A stretch of 64,000 bases of DNA. Source: Candidatus Kosakonia sp. 282A-S69 (GTDB lineage Bacteria; Pseudomonadota; Gammaproteobacteria; Enterobacterales; Enterobacteriaceae). The stretch covers positions 2,861,440 through 2,925,439 of the forward strand of contig NZ_JAROAU010000003.1 in the NCBI RefSeq assembly GCF_029433855.1, given 5' to 3'. Below, one piece after another: positions 21,086 through 30,552 of this stretch. The position numbers and the translations under genes are program-made. Numbering within the stretch: position 1 is the first letter of the stretch; every line of letters begins with the position of its first letter. The notes under the pieces are model-generated. The model made no database searches. It was given only the letters and a program-made list of their open reading frames with translations, and was not told the origin of the DNA.

Positions 21086-22681
21086 CTATTTCACGACCTT
21101 ATCCCAGGCCATCTGCCAGGCGCTGCCGGTACCCGGCGCATAGGCGCTCGCCAGCCCGCCGCACCAAGCGGTATAGGGGTGAGGTTTACATTGATAAAGT
21201 TGATTATCGGTGGCGACAACAATATCTCCCGCTTTATAAGCATGGCCGGCGACATATTTCGGGTAGCTCTGCTGATCCGGGGTATCGTCGCTGTGATCGG
21301 TTGTCATGACATTTAATACCGCCGATAGAAGGGATCTATTCCCCGCCTTATCAACGGCATTCACGCTGTAGGCGTAGTGACTGTTCGCCGTCAGATCCTC
21401 ATCGGTATAGGTATTACCGCTGGCATCAGCCACTTTCTGCTGATTGCGGAACACTTCATAGTGGTCCACGCCCGAGCCGCTATCGGTGGAGGCCTTCCAG
21501 GTCAGATGGACGCTGGTGGCGGTCGCCTGCGCGTTCAGCCCGGTGGGTACACTCGGCGCAGTGGTATCTTTTGCCGGCGTTTCAATCACGCTACCGTCGT
21601 GGATCAGCTGGGTATAGGCTTTGCGGAACTGCCCGGCGTAGGGCACATGATTAACGTTTTCGCCCTCATCCCAGTTGATTGACCAGGTCATTAACCCTCT
21701 GAGCGGCAGCCCCTCTTTTTCCATATCGGCAAAGACGCGATACACATCTTCCGGCGTTTTAACAAACCCGGTCGCGGCGGCTGCGCCATTACTCGGCAGG
21801 CCGATGACTAATTTGCTGGAGGGAATTTTTACCGCAGAGAGGCCATGTTTGTCGGTAATGATCTCTTTGCTGAAGTGATAGAGGAACTCATATTTTTTGC
21901 TGTCGTCATTCTGCGCGTAATTGACCCACCAGCCATCTGTAGCGGTGTCGTCGGGCTGGAAGCCAATACCAAACGCGCCCTGATTATAGAATTGCGGCGC
22001 GATAAAGTCGTAATAACCCTCGAGGTTATTAATATAGTTCTGATATTGCGGGTTCGCTTTGGTCAGATAGGGAATTTCTGGTGCCATACTGATAATAAAG
22101 TGTTTACCCTGCTGCTGATAATGCTCGCGTACTTTTTTCAGCGCCGCCGGAATAACGGTTTCATTATCGGCTTTTTTAATCGCACTCTGCTCGAGATCGA
22201 TATCCAGACCGTCAAAACCATATAGATCAACCAGTCGGATAATTTCGTCGGCAAAATGCTGCGTATCACCGTTAGCTTCATGCAGTTCAATATGCGCATC
22301 CGCGCCGCCAAGGGAGAGCAATACTGCCTGCCCGCGCTCATTCAGCGCTGCCACCTCGGCACGAAAGCTTTGATCGGTGCCGTAGTAAGGGACAAACGTT
22401 GGCATGCTTTTGCCATCTGCCGACTTCATAAATGAGGCCATCACCACGTTGTACTCTTTGGGCGTATCCTTCAATGCCAGTTTCAGCGGGTAGCCCTGCT
22501 CATAATCACCGGAGAAACCCTGATCCCAGTTGTGCCAGTAGCCAACTAATAACTTTTTACCTTCGATGGAGGGCATGGTGTCGGCGTAATCCGTGTCGGC
22601 GAATGCGTGGCCGCTAAGACCGACCATCCCCGCCAGCGCCAGCGAGGCGAAAACCTTATTTAACGTAAATATACTTTTCAT
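21086..22681 (-). CDS. Secreted GH18 chitinase with FnIII and chitin-binding domains
   Basis: A 531-residue exported enzyme. A signal peptide ends near A28 (GLSGHAFA). The GH18 barrel spans about 40-365 with the substrate-binding SLGG (123-126) and the catalytic motif DGLDIDLE (157-164; E164 the acid). A fibronectin type III domain (about 383-468, APSVPTGLNAQATATSVHLT...) links to a C-terminal CBM5/12 chitin-binding domain (about 474-531) with the aromatic residues expected (YKAGDIV, YQCKPHPYTAW). It should hydrolyse chitin in the periplasm or outside. It is absent from the E. coli ssb region, so it is part of an accessory block. Confidence 0.93.
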   Translation of the reverse strand: MKSIFTLNKVFASLALAGMVGLSGHAFADTDYADTMPSIEGKKLLVGYWHNWDQGFSGDYEQGYPLKLALKDTPKEYNVVMASFMKSADGKSMPTFVPYYGTDQSFRAEVAALNERGQAVLLSLGGADAHIELHEANGDTQHFADEIIRLVDLYGFDGLDIDLEQSAIKKADNETVIPAALKKVREHYQQQGKHFIISMAPEIPYLTKANPQYQNYINNLEGYYDFIAPQFYNQGAFGIGFQPDDTATDGWWVNYAQNDDSKKYEFLYHFSKEIITDKHGLSAVKIPSSKLVIGLPSNGAAAATGFVKTPEDVYRVFADMEKEGLPLRGLMTWSINWDEGENVNHVPYAGQFRKAYTQLIHDGSVIETPAKDTTAPSVPTGLNAQATATSVHLTWKASTDSGSGVDHYEVFRNQQKVADASGNTYTDEDLTANSHYAYSVNAVDKAGNRSLLSAVLNVMTTDHSDDTPDQQSYPKYVAGHAYKAGDIVVATDNQLYQCKPHPYTAWCGGLASAYAPGTGSAWQMAWDKVVK

Positions 22682-22852
22682 AATAATCCCTTAAATATGA
22701 TTAATGCAGTTCGAAAGATAAATATCGGGGGCAACGTACAGACAATGAAAATCATATTAAAGGCTACCAGGATAATTTCATTATTTAAGTGACAGGAAGA
22801 TTCTGCTCTTTATTTAGCTAATTTTATTATCCTAAAGAACAGTCTGAATAAT
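22682..22852. promoter_or_regulatory. Chitinase upstream region
   Basis: AT-rich leader ahead of the chitinase start, without an identifiable operator. Confidence 0.4.
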
Positions 22853-22853
22853 A

Positions 22854-22872
22854 AGGCAGCGTAGTGCTGCCT
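22854..22872 (-). terminator. Terminator after small membrane peptide gene
   Basis: On the minus strand AGGCAGC-actac-GCTGCCT is followed by TATTATT. It lies 37 bp after the stop of the 42-codon gene and insulates the chitinase gene from it. Confidence 0.7.
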
Positions 22873-22909
22873 GATAATTTATGCCCTGTTTCGTCCCGCT
22901 ATTTATTTA

Positions 22910-23038
22910 TCAGAATATTGCTCGCAGCAGCGCACGCAGAAACGTGCGCGCTTCCAGCGCCAGATCGCTCTCTGAAAGGCTGAGAAACAGGATCAGCAGC
23001 AGGGTGGTAATAATGATAAGAGTGGTGCGGGTTTTCAT
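22910..23038 (-). CDS. 42-residue single-span membrane peptide
   Basis: A short frame, MKTRTTLIIITTLLLILFLS then LSESDLALEARTFLRALLRAIF, preceded by a near-perfect AGGAGG ribosome site 7 bases before the ATG and followed by a good terminator, so it reads as a complete small gene. Residues 7-20 form one transmembrane helix with a positively charged N-terminus; the tail is amphipathic and ends in aromatic/aliphatic residues. It resembles the many regulatory or stress-related small membrane proteins of enteric bacteria, and type I toxins have similar size, but no family is recognised. Confidence 0.6.
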   Translation of the reverse strand: MKTRTTLIIITTLLLILFLSLSESDLALEARTFLRALLRAIF

Positions 23039-23291
23039 CGCGATTTGCCTCCTGCGTGTCGGGAAAGTGTGGCAGCTTAAGCGCGTTACAGCATGCGTTA
23101 TTTCAGGTGCTTGCACCAGCAGGACATTGTTAACGGTGTAATAAAACGAAACGGTAATTTCATTTCGTGATTACAACTTTTTAATATAATCACGCCGCTA
23201 CACGCTTTTTTGTCTGGCGCAGTGACGTATCAGGAGAGCGCGTCACAGACATATCAGAGACCAGCCCTTTTATCGACTTCGGAGAGTGATT

Positions 23292-23831
23292 ATGGACTAC
23301 AAGCTTTATTCTGCCGTGGTAATGCTCGCGACGCTTAGCTTTTCCGCAGCTGCGGTGACGGCCGATGCGTCTCTCGGCAAACTCGTCAACGAGCGCTTGT
23401 CATGGATGAAAGATGTCGCAGGCGCTAAAGCACAGCACCACCAGGCCATAGAAGATTTAGCCCAGGAGCAGAAAGTGCTGGAGCGTGCCGTCATCGACGC
23501 CGAGTCGCTGGGGCTGAACGGTGAGAGCGTGAAACCCTTTATCCAGGCGCAAATGGATGCCGCGAAGGCGATTCAGTACCGCTATCGCGCCGACTGGCTG
23601 GCGGCACCGGAAACAAACTGGCAGCCCAGAGCGCTGGATGAGGTGAGAAAACAGATAAGCGAGCTGAGCGATAGTATTCTGCGCAAAGTGGCTGAACGTC
23701 TGAAAGCTGACGGCAAGCTGACCGAAGCTGATAAAAAGGAGTTTATGCGCACAGTGCAGCAGCACAATTTAACCGAGCAGGATAAAGCGCGGATGTGGCG
23801 GGCGCTGGCGTCCATTTCACTGAAAGCCTGA
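23292..23831 (+). CDS. Periplasmic chorismate mutase, AroQ gamma type
   Basis: A 179-residue exported protein. A signal peptide covers about residues 1-25 (VVMLATLSFSAAAVTADA). The mature part matches secreted gamma-class AroQ mutases: LVNERLSWMKDVAGAKAQHH, AIEDLAQEQKVLERAVIDAE and FIQAQMDAAKAIQYRYRADW, containing the conserved active-site Arg, Lys and Glu/Gln. It converts chorismate to prephenate outside the cytoplasm, where its purpose is unclear; similar enzymes occur in Salmonella, Yersinia and plant-associated bacteria. The ATG at 23292 follows GGAGAG; an in-frame GTG lies at 23286. It shares a terminator with convergent ssb. Confidence 0.9.
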   Translation: MDYKLYSAVVMLATLSFSAAAVTADASLGKLVNERLSWMKDVAGAKAQHHQAIEDLAQEQKVLERAVIDAESLGLNGESVKPFIQAQMDAAKAIQYRYRADWLAAPETNWQPRALDEVRKQISELSDSILRKVAERLKADGKLTEADKKEFMRTVQQHNLTEQDKARMWRALASISLKA

Positions 23832-23836
23832 AACAA

Positions 23837-23860
23837 AAGACCCCGCCGGGGCGGGGTCTT
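23837..23860. terminator. Bidirectional terminator between chorismate mutase gene and ssb
   Basis: Perfect 11-bp stem AAGACCCCGCC / GGCGGGGTCTT with a 2-base spacer between two convergent genes. Confidence 0.85.
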
Positions 23861-23896
23861 ATCGTTCATGTCACAACGCCAGAAAAAAGCGTTAAA

Positions 23897-24427
23897 TCAG
23901 AACGGGATGTCGTCGTCGAAATCCATCGGCGGTTCGTTGTTAGACGGTGCCGGAGCAGACTGCTGCTGCGGGCGAGACTGCGCGCCGCCGCTGAACTGGT
24001 TGTTGTTGCCCTGCGGCTGCTGAGGCTGACCCCAACCGCCCTGCTGCTGACCACCACCTGCCGGTGCACCGCCGCCCTGGCGACCGCCCAGCATCTGCAT
24101 GGTGCCACCAACGTTCACCACCACTTCGGTAGTGTACTTTTCCTGGCCGGACTGATCGGTCCATTTGCGGGTGCGCAGCTGGCCTTCGATATAGACCTGA
24201 GAGCCTTTACGCAGATACTCACCGGCAACTTCCGCCAGCTTGCCGAACAGCACAACGCGGTGCCACTCGGTCTGCTCTTTCATCTCGCCGGTCTGCTTGT
24301 CACGCCACGATTCGGACGTAGCCAGCGTAATGTTGGCAACTGCGCCACCACTCGGCATATAGCGTACTTCCGGGTCCTGGCCCAGATTACCGACGAGAAT
24401 AACCTTGTTTACGCCTCTGCTGGCCAT
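23897..24427 (-). CDS. ssb: Single-stranded DNA-binding protein SSB
   Basis: A 176-residue SSB (E. coli 178). The N-terminal OB fold (about 1-112, [20 protein letters not shown]...) binds ssDNA as a tetramer; a Gly/Gln/Pro-rich linker follows, and the C-terminal tip MDFDDDIPF is the partner-binding peptide. The start was set at MASRGVNK; the open frame extends 41 codons upstream without homology. It protects ssDNA in replication, repair and recombination. It is divergent from uvrA with a LexA box between them. Confidence 0.98.
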   Translation of the reverse strand: MASRGVNKVILVGNLGQDPEVRYMPSGGAVANITLATSESWRDKQTGEMKEQTEWHRVVLFGKLAEVAGEYLRKGSQVYIEGQLRTRKWTDQSGQEKYTTEVVVNVGGTMQMLGGRQGGGAPAGGGQQQGGWGQPQQPQGNNNQFSGGAQSRPQQQSAPAPSNNEPPMDFDDDIPF

Positions 24428-24572
24428 GATCGTGTCTCCTGAAAACGTTTCGTAGTAGTGTAAACGCGCGAGTGTACCATTTCCACGTAGCATTTTGATA
24501 GCTGCGAAGCAGGTTCCAGACATCGTCCGCGAAGTGCGTATTTTACACACTTACGCGGAAGTTGCATTCCTA

Positions 24573-24592
24573 TACTGTATATTCATTCAGGT
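24573..24592. promoter_or_regulatory. LexA box in ssb-uvrA intergenic region
   Basis: TACTGTATATTCATTCAGGT, the classic uvrA SOS operator (CTG-N10-CAG), 92 bp upstream of the uvrA start and also ahead of ssb. Confidence 0.93.
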
Positions 24593-24683
24593 TAATTTGT
24601 GTCATAATTAGCCGTTTGTGATCGCCGGTTGTCCTTCAAACACACCGGGCATTACGTGTTCCACCGGGTAAAAGGTGAATGGA

Positions 24684-27509
24684 TTGGATAAGATAGAAGT
24701 TCGGGGCGCGCGCACCCATAATCTCAAAAACATCAACCTCGTCATCCCTCGCGACAAACTGATTGTTGTCACCGGGCTGTCGGGTTCGGGCAAATCCTCG
24801 CTGGCTTTCGATACGCTCTATGCAGAAGGGCAGCGTCGTTACGTCGAATCGCTCTCTGCGTATGCCCGCCAGTTCCTGTCGTTGATGGAAAAACCGGACG
24901 TTGACCACATTGAAGGTCTCTCGCCTGCCATCTCTATTGAGCAGAAGTCGACATCGCACAACCCGCGTTCTACCGTCGGCACAATAACCGAAATTCACGA
25001 TTACCTGCGTCTGCTCTATGCGCGTGTTGGCGAGCCGCGTTGCCCGGACCACGGCGTGCCGCTGGCGGCGCAAACCGTCAGCCAGATGGTGGATAACGTG
25101 CTGTCGCAGCCGGAAGGCAAGCGCCTGATGCTGCTGGCACCGGTGATCAAAGAGCGTAAAGGCGAGCACACCAAAACCCTCGAAAACCTGGCAGGCCAGG
25201 GCTATATCCGCGCCCGTATCGACGGCGAAGTGTGCGATCTCTCCGATCCACCGAGCCTTGAGCTGCAAAAGAAACACACCATTGAAGTGGTGATTGACCG
25301 CTTCAAAGTGCGCGACGATCTTACGCAGCGCCTGGCGGAATCCTTTGAGACCGCGCTGGAACTCTCCGGCGGTACGGCAATTGTGGCCGATATGGATGAG
25401 CCAAACGCCGAAGAGCTGCTCTTCTCGGCGAACTTCGCCTGCCCGATTTGCGGCTACAGCATGCGCGAACTGGAGCCGCGTCTCTTCTCGTTCAACAACC
25501 CGGCGGGCGCTTGCCCGACCTGCGATGGCCTGGGCGTTCAGCAATATTTTGACCCTGACCGCGTGATCCAGAACCCGGAGTTGTCGCTGGCTGGCGGCGC
25601 GATCCGCGGTTGGGATCGCCGCAACTTCTACTATTTCCAGATGCTGAAGTCGCTCTCAGAGCACTACAAATTTGACGTCGAAGCGCCGTGGGAAAGCCTC
25701 AGCGCTAACGTGCAGAAGGTGATTCTGGCAGGGTCCGGCAAAGAGTCGATTGAGTTCAAGTACATGAACGATCGCGGCGACACCTCCGTGCGCCGCCATC
25801 CGTTCGAAGGCGTGCTGCACAATATGGAGCGCCGCTACAAAGAGACAGAATCGAGCGCGGTGCGCGAAGAGCTGGCGAAATTTATCAGCAATCGCCCTTG
25901 CGCCACCTGCGAAGGGACGCGTCTGCGTCGCGAAGCGCGCCATGTTTACGTTGAAGACACGCCGCTGCCGAGCATCTCTGACATGAGCATCGGTCATGCG
26001 ATGGAGTTCTTCACCAATCTCAAACTTTCCGGTCAGCGTGCAAAAATCGCTGAAAAAGTGCTCAAAGAGATTGGCGATCGTCTGAAATTTCTCGTTAACG
26101 TCGGTCTGAACTACCTGACACTTTCCCGCTCGGCAGAAACGCTCTCCGGTGGTGAAGCGCAGCGTATTCGTCTGGCCAGCCAGATTGGCGCAGGCCTGGT
26201 CGGCGTCATGTACGTCCTCGATGAGCCTTCGATTGGTCTGCACCAGCGCGATAACGAACGTCTGCTCGGTACCCTTGTGCACCTGCGCAACCTCGGCAAC
26301 ACGGTGATTGTGGTTGAGCATGACGAAGACGCTATCCGCGCGGCGGATCACGTGATCGATATCGGCCCTGGCGCCGGTGTGCACGGCGGACAGGTGGTCG
26401 CGGAAGGCCCGCTGGAAGCGATCATGGCAGTGCCGGAATCCCTCACCGGGCAGTACATGAGCGGAAAACGCAAAATTGAAGTGCCGAAAGAGCGTGTGAA
26501 AGCCGATCCGCAGCGCGTGCTGAAGCTGAGCGGCGCGCGCGGGAACAACCTGAAGGATGTGACGCTGACGCTGCCGGTCGGCCTCTTTACCTGCATCACC
26601 GGCGTTTCCGGCTCCGGTAAGTCGACGCTGATTAACGATACGCTCTTCCCGCTCGCTCAGCGTCAGCTTAACGGCGCGACGATTGCCGAACCGGCTCCTT
26701 ACCGCGACATTCAGGGGCTGGAGCACTTCGATAAAGTGATCGATATCGACCAGAGCCCGATTGGCCGTACCCCGCGCTCAAACCCGGCGACCTACACCGG
26801 CGTCTTTACGCCAGTGCGCGAACTCTTCGCCGGCGTGCCGGAGTCCCGTTCACGCGGCTATACGCCGGGGCGCTTCAGCTTTAACGTTCGTGGTGGGCGC
26901 TGCGAAGCGTGTCAGGGCGATGGCGTGATCAAAGTCGAAATGCACTTCCTGCCGGATATCTACGTGCCGTGCGACCAGTGCAAAGGCAAGCGCTATAACC
27001 GTGAAACGCTGGAGATTAAATACAAAGGCAAGACCATCCACGAAGTGCTGGATATGACCATTGAAGAGGCGCGTGAGTTCTTCGACGCGGTTCCGGCGCT
27101 GGCACGTAAGCTGCAAACGCTGATGGATGTCGGCCTGACCTATATTCGTCTCGGCCAGTCAGCCACCACCCTCTCCGGCGGTGAAGCTCAGCGCGTGAAG
27201 CTGGCGCGCGAGCTGTCAAAACGCGGCACCGGGCAGACGCTCTATATTCTTGATGAGCCGACTACCGGTCTGCACTTTGCGGATATTCAGCAGCTGCTTG
27301 AGGTGCTGCATCAGCTGCGCGATCAGGGCAATACCATCGTGGTGATTGAACACAACCTCGACGTGGTGAAAACCGCAGACTGGATTGTCGATTTAGGCCC
27401 GGAAGGGGGCAGCGGCGGCGGGGAGATCCTCGTCTCCGGCACGCCGGAAACCGTCGCCGAATGCGAAGCGTCGCACACGGCACGGTTCCTGAAACCGCTG
27501 CTCAGCTAG
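24684..27509 (+). CDS. uvrA: Excinuclease ABC subunit UvrA
   Basis: A ~941-residue ABC-type ATPase (E. coli 940) that finds bulky DNA lesions with UvrB in nucleotide excision repair. Two ATP sites are complete: Walker [11 protein letters not shown] near the N-terminus and [10 protein letters not shown] near 640, each paired with a LSGGEAQR signature. Zinc-binding CPICGY...CPTC and CEACQGD...CDQC pairs are present. The conserved N-terminus [12 protein letters not shown] aligns a TTG at 24684 with the E. coli ATG, and AAAGG at 24671-24675 is well placed for it; an in-frame GTG at 24675 is the alternative, adding three residues. No ATG is available. Confidence 0.97.
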   Translation: MDKIEVRGARTHNLKNINLVIPRDKLIVVTGLSGSGKSSLAFDTLYAEGQRRYVESLSAYARQFLSLMEKPDVDHIEGLSPAISIEQKSTSHNPRSTVGTITEIHDYLRLLYARVGEPRCPDHGVPLAAQTVSQMVDNVLSQPEGKRLMLLAPVIKERKGEHTKTLENLAGQGYIRARIDGEVCDLSDPPSLELQKKHTIEVVIDRFKVRDDLTQRLAESFETALELSGGTAIVADMDEPNAEELLFSANFACPICGYSMRELEPRLFSFNNPAGACPTCDGLGVQQYFDPDRVIQNPELSLAGGAIRGWDRRNFYYFQMLKSLSEHYKFDVEAPWESLSANVQKVILAGSGKESIEFKYMNDRGDTSVRRHPFEGVLHNMERRYKETESSAVREELAKFISNRPCATCEGTRLRREARHVYVEDTPLPSISDMSIGHAMEFFTNLKLSGQRAKIAEKVLKEIGDRLKFLVNVGLNYLTLSRSAETLSGGEAQRIRLASQIGAGLVGVMYVLDEPSIGLHQRDNERLLGTLVHLRNLGNTVIVVEHDEDAIRAADHVIDIGPGAGVHGGQVVAEGPLEAIMAVPESLTGQYMSGKRKIEVPKERVKADPQRVLKLSGARGNNLKDVTLTLPVGLFTCITGVSGSGKSTLINDTLFPLAQRQLNGATIAEPAPYRDIQGLEHFDKVIDIDQSPIGRTPRSNPATYTGVFTPVRELFAGVPESRSRGYTPGRFSFNVRGGRCEACQGDGVIKVEMHFLPDIYVPCDQCKGKRYNRETLEIKYKGKTIHEVLDMTIEEAREFFDAVPALARKLQTLMDVGLTYIRLGQSATTLSGGEAQRVKLARELSKRGTGQTLYILDEPTTGLHFADIQQLLEVLHQLRDQGNTIVVIEHNLDVVKTADWIVDLGPEGGSGGGEILVSGTPETVAECEASHTARFLKPLLS

Positions 27510-27863
27510 TCAGACGGAGAGCTGTTGCCGGACGCCCTCCGGCACCAGCTCCATCGCCTGCTGATACGAGGCGTCCACCAGGTAGTAGATCTGCGAATCC
27601 GGTAACGTACCGTCCAGATAGACCGTGCTCCAGTGCGCCTTATTCAAATGGCGGCTGGGGCGCACATCGCTGTGCTGATCGCGCAGCAGCTCTGCCAGCG
27701 CCGGGCTGGTTTTCAGCGAGACCGCAGGGCGATCCTCAATTTCCTTCACCATAGCAAACAGCACATCGGCGACCTTAATCTGCGTCGCTTTCCAGTCGCT
27801 GTGCACGCTCTGCTCCGCGCCAGGTTTGGCCATGCAATATTGCAGTAACTCCGAAATTGTCAT
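27510..27863 (-). CDS. yjbR: MmcQ/YjbR-family protein
   Basis: A 117-residue protein of the MmcQ/YjbR family, colinear with E. coli YjbR (MTISELLQYCMAKPGAEQSV...WKATQIKVADVLFAMV...RPSRHLNKAHWSTVYLDG). The fold resembles a double-wing DNA-binding domain, though DNA binding is not generally demonstrated. Its stop codon abuts the uvrA stop with no spacer. It is 3 bp downstream of yjbQ, so the two are probably co-transcribed. Confidence 0.94.
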   Translation of the reverse strand: MTISELLQYCMAKPGAEQSVHSDWKATQIKVADVLFAMVKEIEDRPAVSLKTSPALAELLRDQHSDVRPSRHLNKAHWSTVYLDGTLPDSQIYYLVDASYQQAMELVPEGVRQQLSV

Positions 27864-27866
27864 CGT

Positions 27867-28283
27867 TTATTCCCCTTGTAGTGTCGCGATAATCCGCCGC
27901 GAACCGCCGTGGATGCGATGCTCTCCCAGCCAGATCCCCTGCCATCTCCCCAGCAGTACGCGCCCACTCTGCACGGGTAACATCAGCGACACGCCAAGCG
28001 TCGATGATTTGATATGCGCAGGCATATCATCCGGCCCTTCATAATCATGCTCATAGGGCGCATTGTCCGGCACAGCACGTAAAAAGTGGCGCTCCATATC
28101 CTGGCGCACCGTAGGATCGCAATTTTCATTCAGGGTGAGAGAAGCGGACGTGTGCTGAAGCAGCAGGTGCAACAAACCGGTTTTCACGCTCTTAAGCGCA
28201 GTAATCTGCCCGAGCACCTCATCGGTAACCAGGTGAAAGCCGCGCGGTTTCTGGCTAAGCGTAAGCGTCTGTTGATGCCACAT
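27867..28283 (-). CDS. yjbQ: UPF0047 family protein YjbQ
   Basis: A 138-residue protein of the UPF0047/secondary thiamine-phosphate-synthase-like family, same length as E. coli YjbQ. The family pattern [20 protein letters not shown] and the C-terminal [24 protein letters not shown] are intact, including the conserved His and Asp residues. E. coli YjbQ has weak thiamin phosphate synthase activity in vitro; its real role is unsettled. It forms a unit with yjbR. Confidence 0.94.
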   Translation of the reverse strand: MWHQQTLTLSQKPRGFHLVTDEVLGQITALKSVKTGLLHLLLQHTSASLTLNENCDPTVRQDMERHFLRAVPDNAPYEHDYEGPDDMPAHIKSSTLGVSLMLPVQSGRVLLGRWQGIWLGEHRIHGGSRRIIATLQGE

Positions 28284-28349
28284 AAACTGCTCCTTATCAA
28301 AAATGAACCTCTGTAAGTGTGCAGCATGTGGCCAAAAGGGGAAACCCGG

Positions 28350-28376
28350 GGCCCTTTTTTTATCGAAAAAAGGGCC
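28350..28376 (-). terminator. Hairpin after aphA
   Basis: On the minus strand GGCCCTTTTTT-cgat-AAAAAAAGGGCC forms a long stem immediately after the aphA stop. The T tract is inside the stem, not after it. Confidence 0.55.
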
Positions 28377-28381
28377 GTGGA

Positions 28382-29092
28382 TTAAAAGTCGGAGTCGACT
28401 ATCACCTCTTCACCAAACGCACCGGCCTGCGGCAGCGGTTGGTAGGTCGAGTTGGCGGCGCGCAGGACGCGGATCGGGCGCGCTTCGCTTTCACGCGCGG
28501 CGGTAATGTCGCCATCAGAGTCGCCGTAATAGAGGCGGATCTTTTTATCCTTCAGCCACTGCACCTTGGTGTTCTGGCCCGGCTGATCGCCGGCAAAAAT
28601 GACCGGGTTCATATTGGCAGCAGGGATATGGAAATCATCCTGCAGGGTTTTGCTCACCGTCTCGGTTTTAGTCTGGCTGCGCCCGGTGATAAAGAAAATG
28701 GTATCGCCGCGTTTAACGTGCATGGCGATCAGCTGACGCGCGACCTCTTTAGGAATACTGAACTCGTCCCAGCCGTTATTCATCTTTTCCCAAAATTCCG
28801 GGTTGTGCAGATAGGCATCGCTATCCGGTGACCATGTTTTCTTGCCGCGCCAGAAGCCAGGGCTGGAGAAGAGCACGGTATCGTCGATATCGAACCCCAC
28901 TGCCATCGGCGGGCGTTCAATCAGCGAGTTTTCGATTTGCGCCACGGATACCCAGTGTACCGCCGCCTGCTCAGAGAGTTTTGCAACGTTAGTGCCCGTT
29001 GAAACCGGCGTCGGTGCAGAGGCGTACACCGCCGCGCTGCTAAAGGCCGCCCACAGGCAGAGCGCGCCGAGCGCGTGTCTGAACTTTTGCAT
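28382..29092 (-). CDS. aphA: Class B acid phosphatase AphA
   Basis: A 236-residue periplasmic HAD-superfamily phosphatase (E. coli 237). A signal peptide (about residues 1-25, [17 protein letters not shown]) precedes the mature enzyme. The class B motifs are [15 protein letters not shown] (nucleophile and acid Asp) and YYGDSDGDI near the C-terminus. It hydrolyses or transfers phosphate on nucleotides and other organic phosphates. It is monocistronic, upstream of the yjbQ-yjbR unit on the same strand. Confidence 0.95.
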   Translation of the reverse strand: MQKFRHALGALCLWAAFSSAAVYASAPTPVSTGTNVAKLSEQAAVHWVSVAQIENSLIERPPMAVGFDIDDTVLFSSPGFWRGKKTWSPDSDAYLHNPEFWEKMNNGWDEFSIPKEVARQLIAMHVKRGDTIFFITGRSQTKTETVSKTLQDDFHIPAANMNPVIFAGDQPGQNTKVQWLKDKKIRLYYGDSDGDITAARESEARPIRVLRAANSTYQPLPQAGAFGEEVIVDSDF

Positions 29093-29218
29093 AATTTTCC
29101 TTGCTTATCAGTGCGTTGTTTTTATAAATGACGTGAATAATCTCAAACCTGAGTGACCATAACCGCAACGCGGGGTGAAACAAACTCTTTTCCGGGAAAT
29201 CCGCCAGCTTTGGTGGGT

Positions 29219-29248
29219 CACCCTCTGCCGCTTCGCAGAGGGTGAAAG
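29219..29248. terminator. Hairpin after tyrB
   Basis: Inverted repeat TCACCCTCTGC / GCAGAGGGTGA just beyond the tyrB stop. A strong T tract is missing. Confidence 0.55.
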
Positions 29249-29263
29249 AGAGTAAGTGAATAC

Positions 29264-30457
29264 TTACATCACTGCCGCGAAGGCCTGCGCCACGCGGTGA
29301 ACGTTGCGATTATTCAGCCCGGCGACGCAGATGCGGCCGCTGGAAACGAGGTAGATACCAAACTCTTCGCGCAGACGATCCACCTGCGCGGCGCTCAGAC
29401 CGGTATAACTGAACATGCCGCGCTGCCTGAGCAGGTAGGTAAAATCCCCTCCCGGCATCGCCGCATTAAGCGCATCAACCAGCGTCTGGCGCATTGCCTG
29501 GATGCGGGTGCGCATCGATTCCACTTCTGCCAGCCATGATGCTTTCAGCCCGGCATCGTTCAGCACGGTCGCCACCAGCTGCGCGCCAAAATTCGGCGGG
29601 CTGGAGTAGTTGCGGCGTACGGTGGCCTTCAACTGTCCAAGCACGCGACCGGCAGCATCAGCATCCTCACACACCACAGAGAGGCCGCCGACGCGTTCGC
29701 CATACAGGGAGAAGATTTTTGAGAAGGAGTTGCTGACCAGTGCAGGCAGCCCGGCGTGAGCAATCGCGCGGATCGCATAGGCATCCTCCTCCATCCCCGC
29801 GCCGAAGCCCTGGTATGCGATATCAAGGAACGGGATCAGCGTGCGGGCTTTCAGCACCTCGACCACCTCGTCCCACTGCGTAGGCGTTAAGTCGGCGCCG
29901 GTCGGGTTATGGCAGCACGGGTGCAGCAGGACAATGCTCTGCTCAGGCAGCGTGTTCAATTTTTCGAGAAATGCCGCGAAACGCACGCCGTTGGTTTCGT
30001 TGTCATACCACGGGTAGGTGGCAACGTCGAAACCTGCGCCTTCGAAAATCGCGATATGGTTCTCCCAGGTCGGATCGCTGACCCAGACGCCGGAGTTGGG
30101 GAAGTAACGTTTCAGAAAATCTGCGCCGACTTTCAGCGCGCCGGAGCCGCCGAGGGTTTGAATCGTCGCGACACGCTGTTGCTCCAGCACCGTATGCCCG
30201 GCACCAAACAACAGTGGCGCGATAGCATGACGATAGCTGTTAAGCCCTTCCATCGGCAGATAGAGCGAGGCGCCATGCGGCTGCGCATTGAGGCGCGCTT
30301 CGGCTTCCGCCACCGCCTGCAGGCGCGGTATTGTGCTCTCTTCGTCGTAATAGAGCCCGATGCTGAGGTTAACTTTGTCGCTGCGGGGGTCCTCTTTGAA
30401 CCGCTCCATCAATGAGAGGATCGGGTCGCCAGCATAGGCGTCAACTTTCTGAAACAC
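29264..30457 (-). CDS. tyrB: Aromatic amino acid aminotransferase
   Basis: A 397-residue class I PLP-dependent aminotransferase, same length as E. coli TyrB, acting last in tyrosine, phenylalanine and also leucine synthesis. The PLP lysine lies in [29 protein letters not shown] and the C-terminal arginine that binds the substrate carboxylate ([11 protein letters not shown]) are present. The start is GTG (30455-30457), as in E. coli, with CTGGAG upstream. I found no clean TyrR box pair; TGTAAA-N7-ACTACA just upstream has the wrong spacing. Confidence 0.96.
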   Translation of the reverse strand: MFQKVDAYAGDPILSLMERFKEDPRSDKVNLSIGLYYDEESTIPRLQAVAEAEARLNAQPHGASLYLPMEGLNSYRHAIAPLLFGAGHTVLEQQRVATIQTLGGSGALKVGADFLKRYFPNSGVWVSDPTWENHIAIFEGAGFDVATYPWYDNETNGVRFAAFLEKLNTLPEQSIVLLHPCCHNPTGADLTPTQWDEVVEVLKARTLIPFLDIAYQGFGAGMEEDAYAIRAIAHAGLPALVSNSFSKIFSLYGERVGGLSVVCEDADAAGRVLGQLKATVRRNYSSPPNFGAQLVATVLNDAGLKASWLAEVESMRTRIQAMRQTLVDALNAAMPGGDFTYLLRQRGMFSYTGLSAAQVDRLREEFGIYLVSSGRICVAGLNNRNVHRVAQAFAAVM

Positions 30458-30552
30458 GCGTGTAGTCTCCAGGTTTACAGTGGGCGGAACACCACAATAA
30501 ACCGGAAGCCGGGGAAGGTCGAGTGGGCAGTAAAACGAAGAGAAAATAAGGG

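Noticed and set aside
25656-26726. 356-codon minus-strand open frame opposite uvrA
   Set aside because: Composition typical of antisense shadow frames; uvrA is intact on the other strand.
30455-30480. TyrR box upstream of tyrB
   Set aside because: TGTAAA and ACTACA are spaced by seven, not six, bases and the right arm is imperfect, so I did not annotate it.
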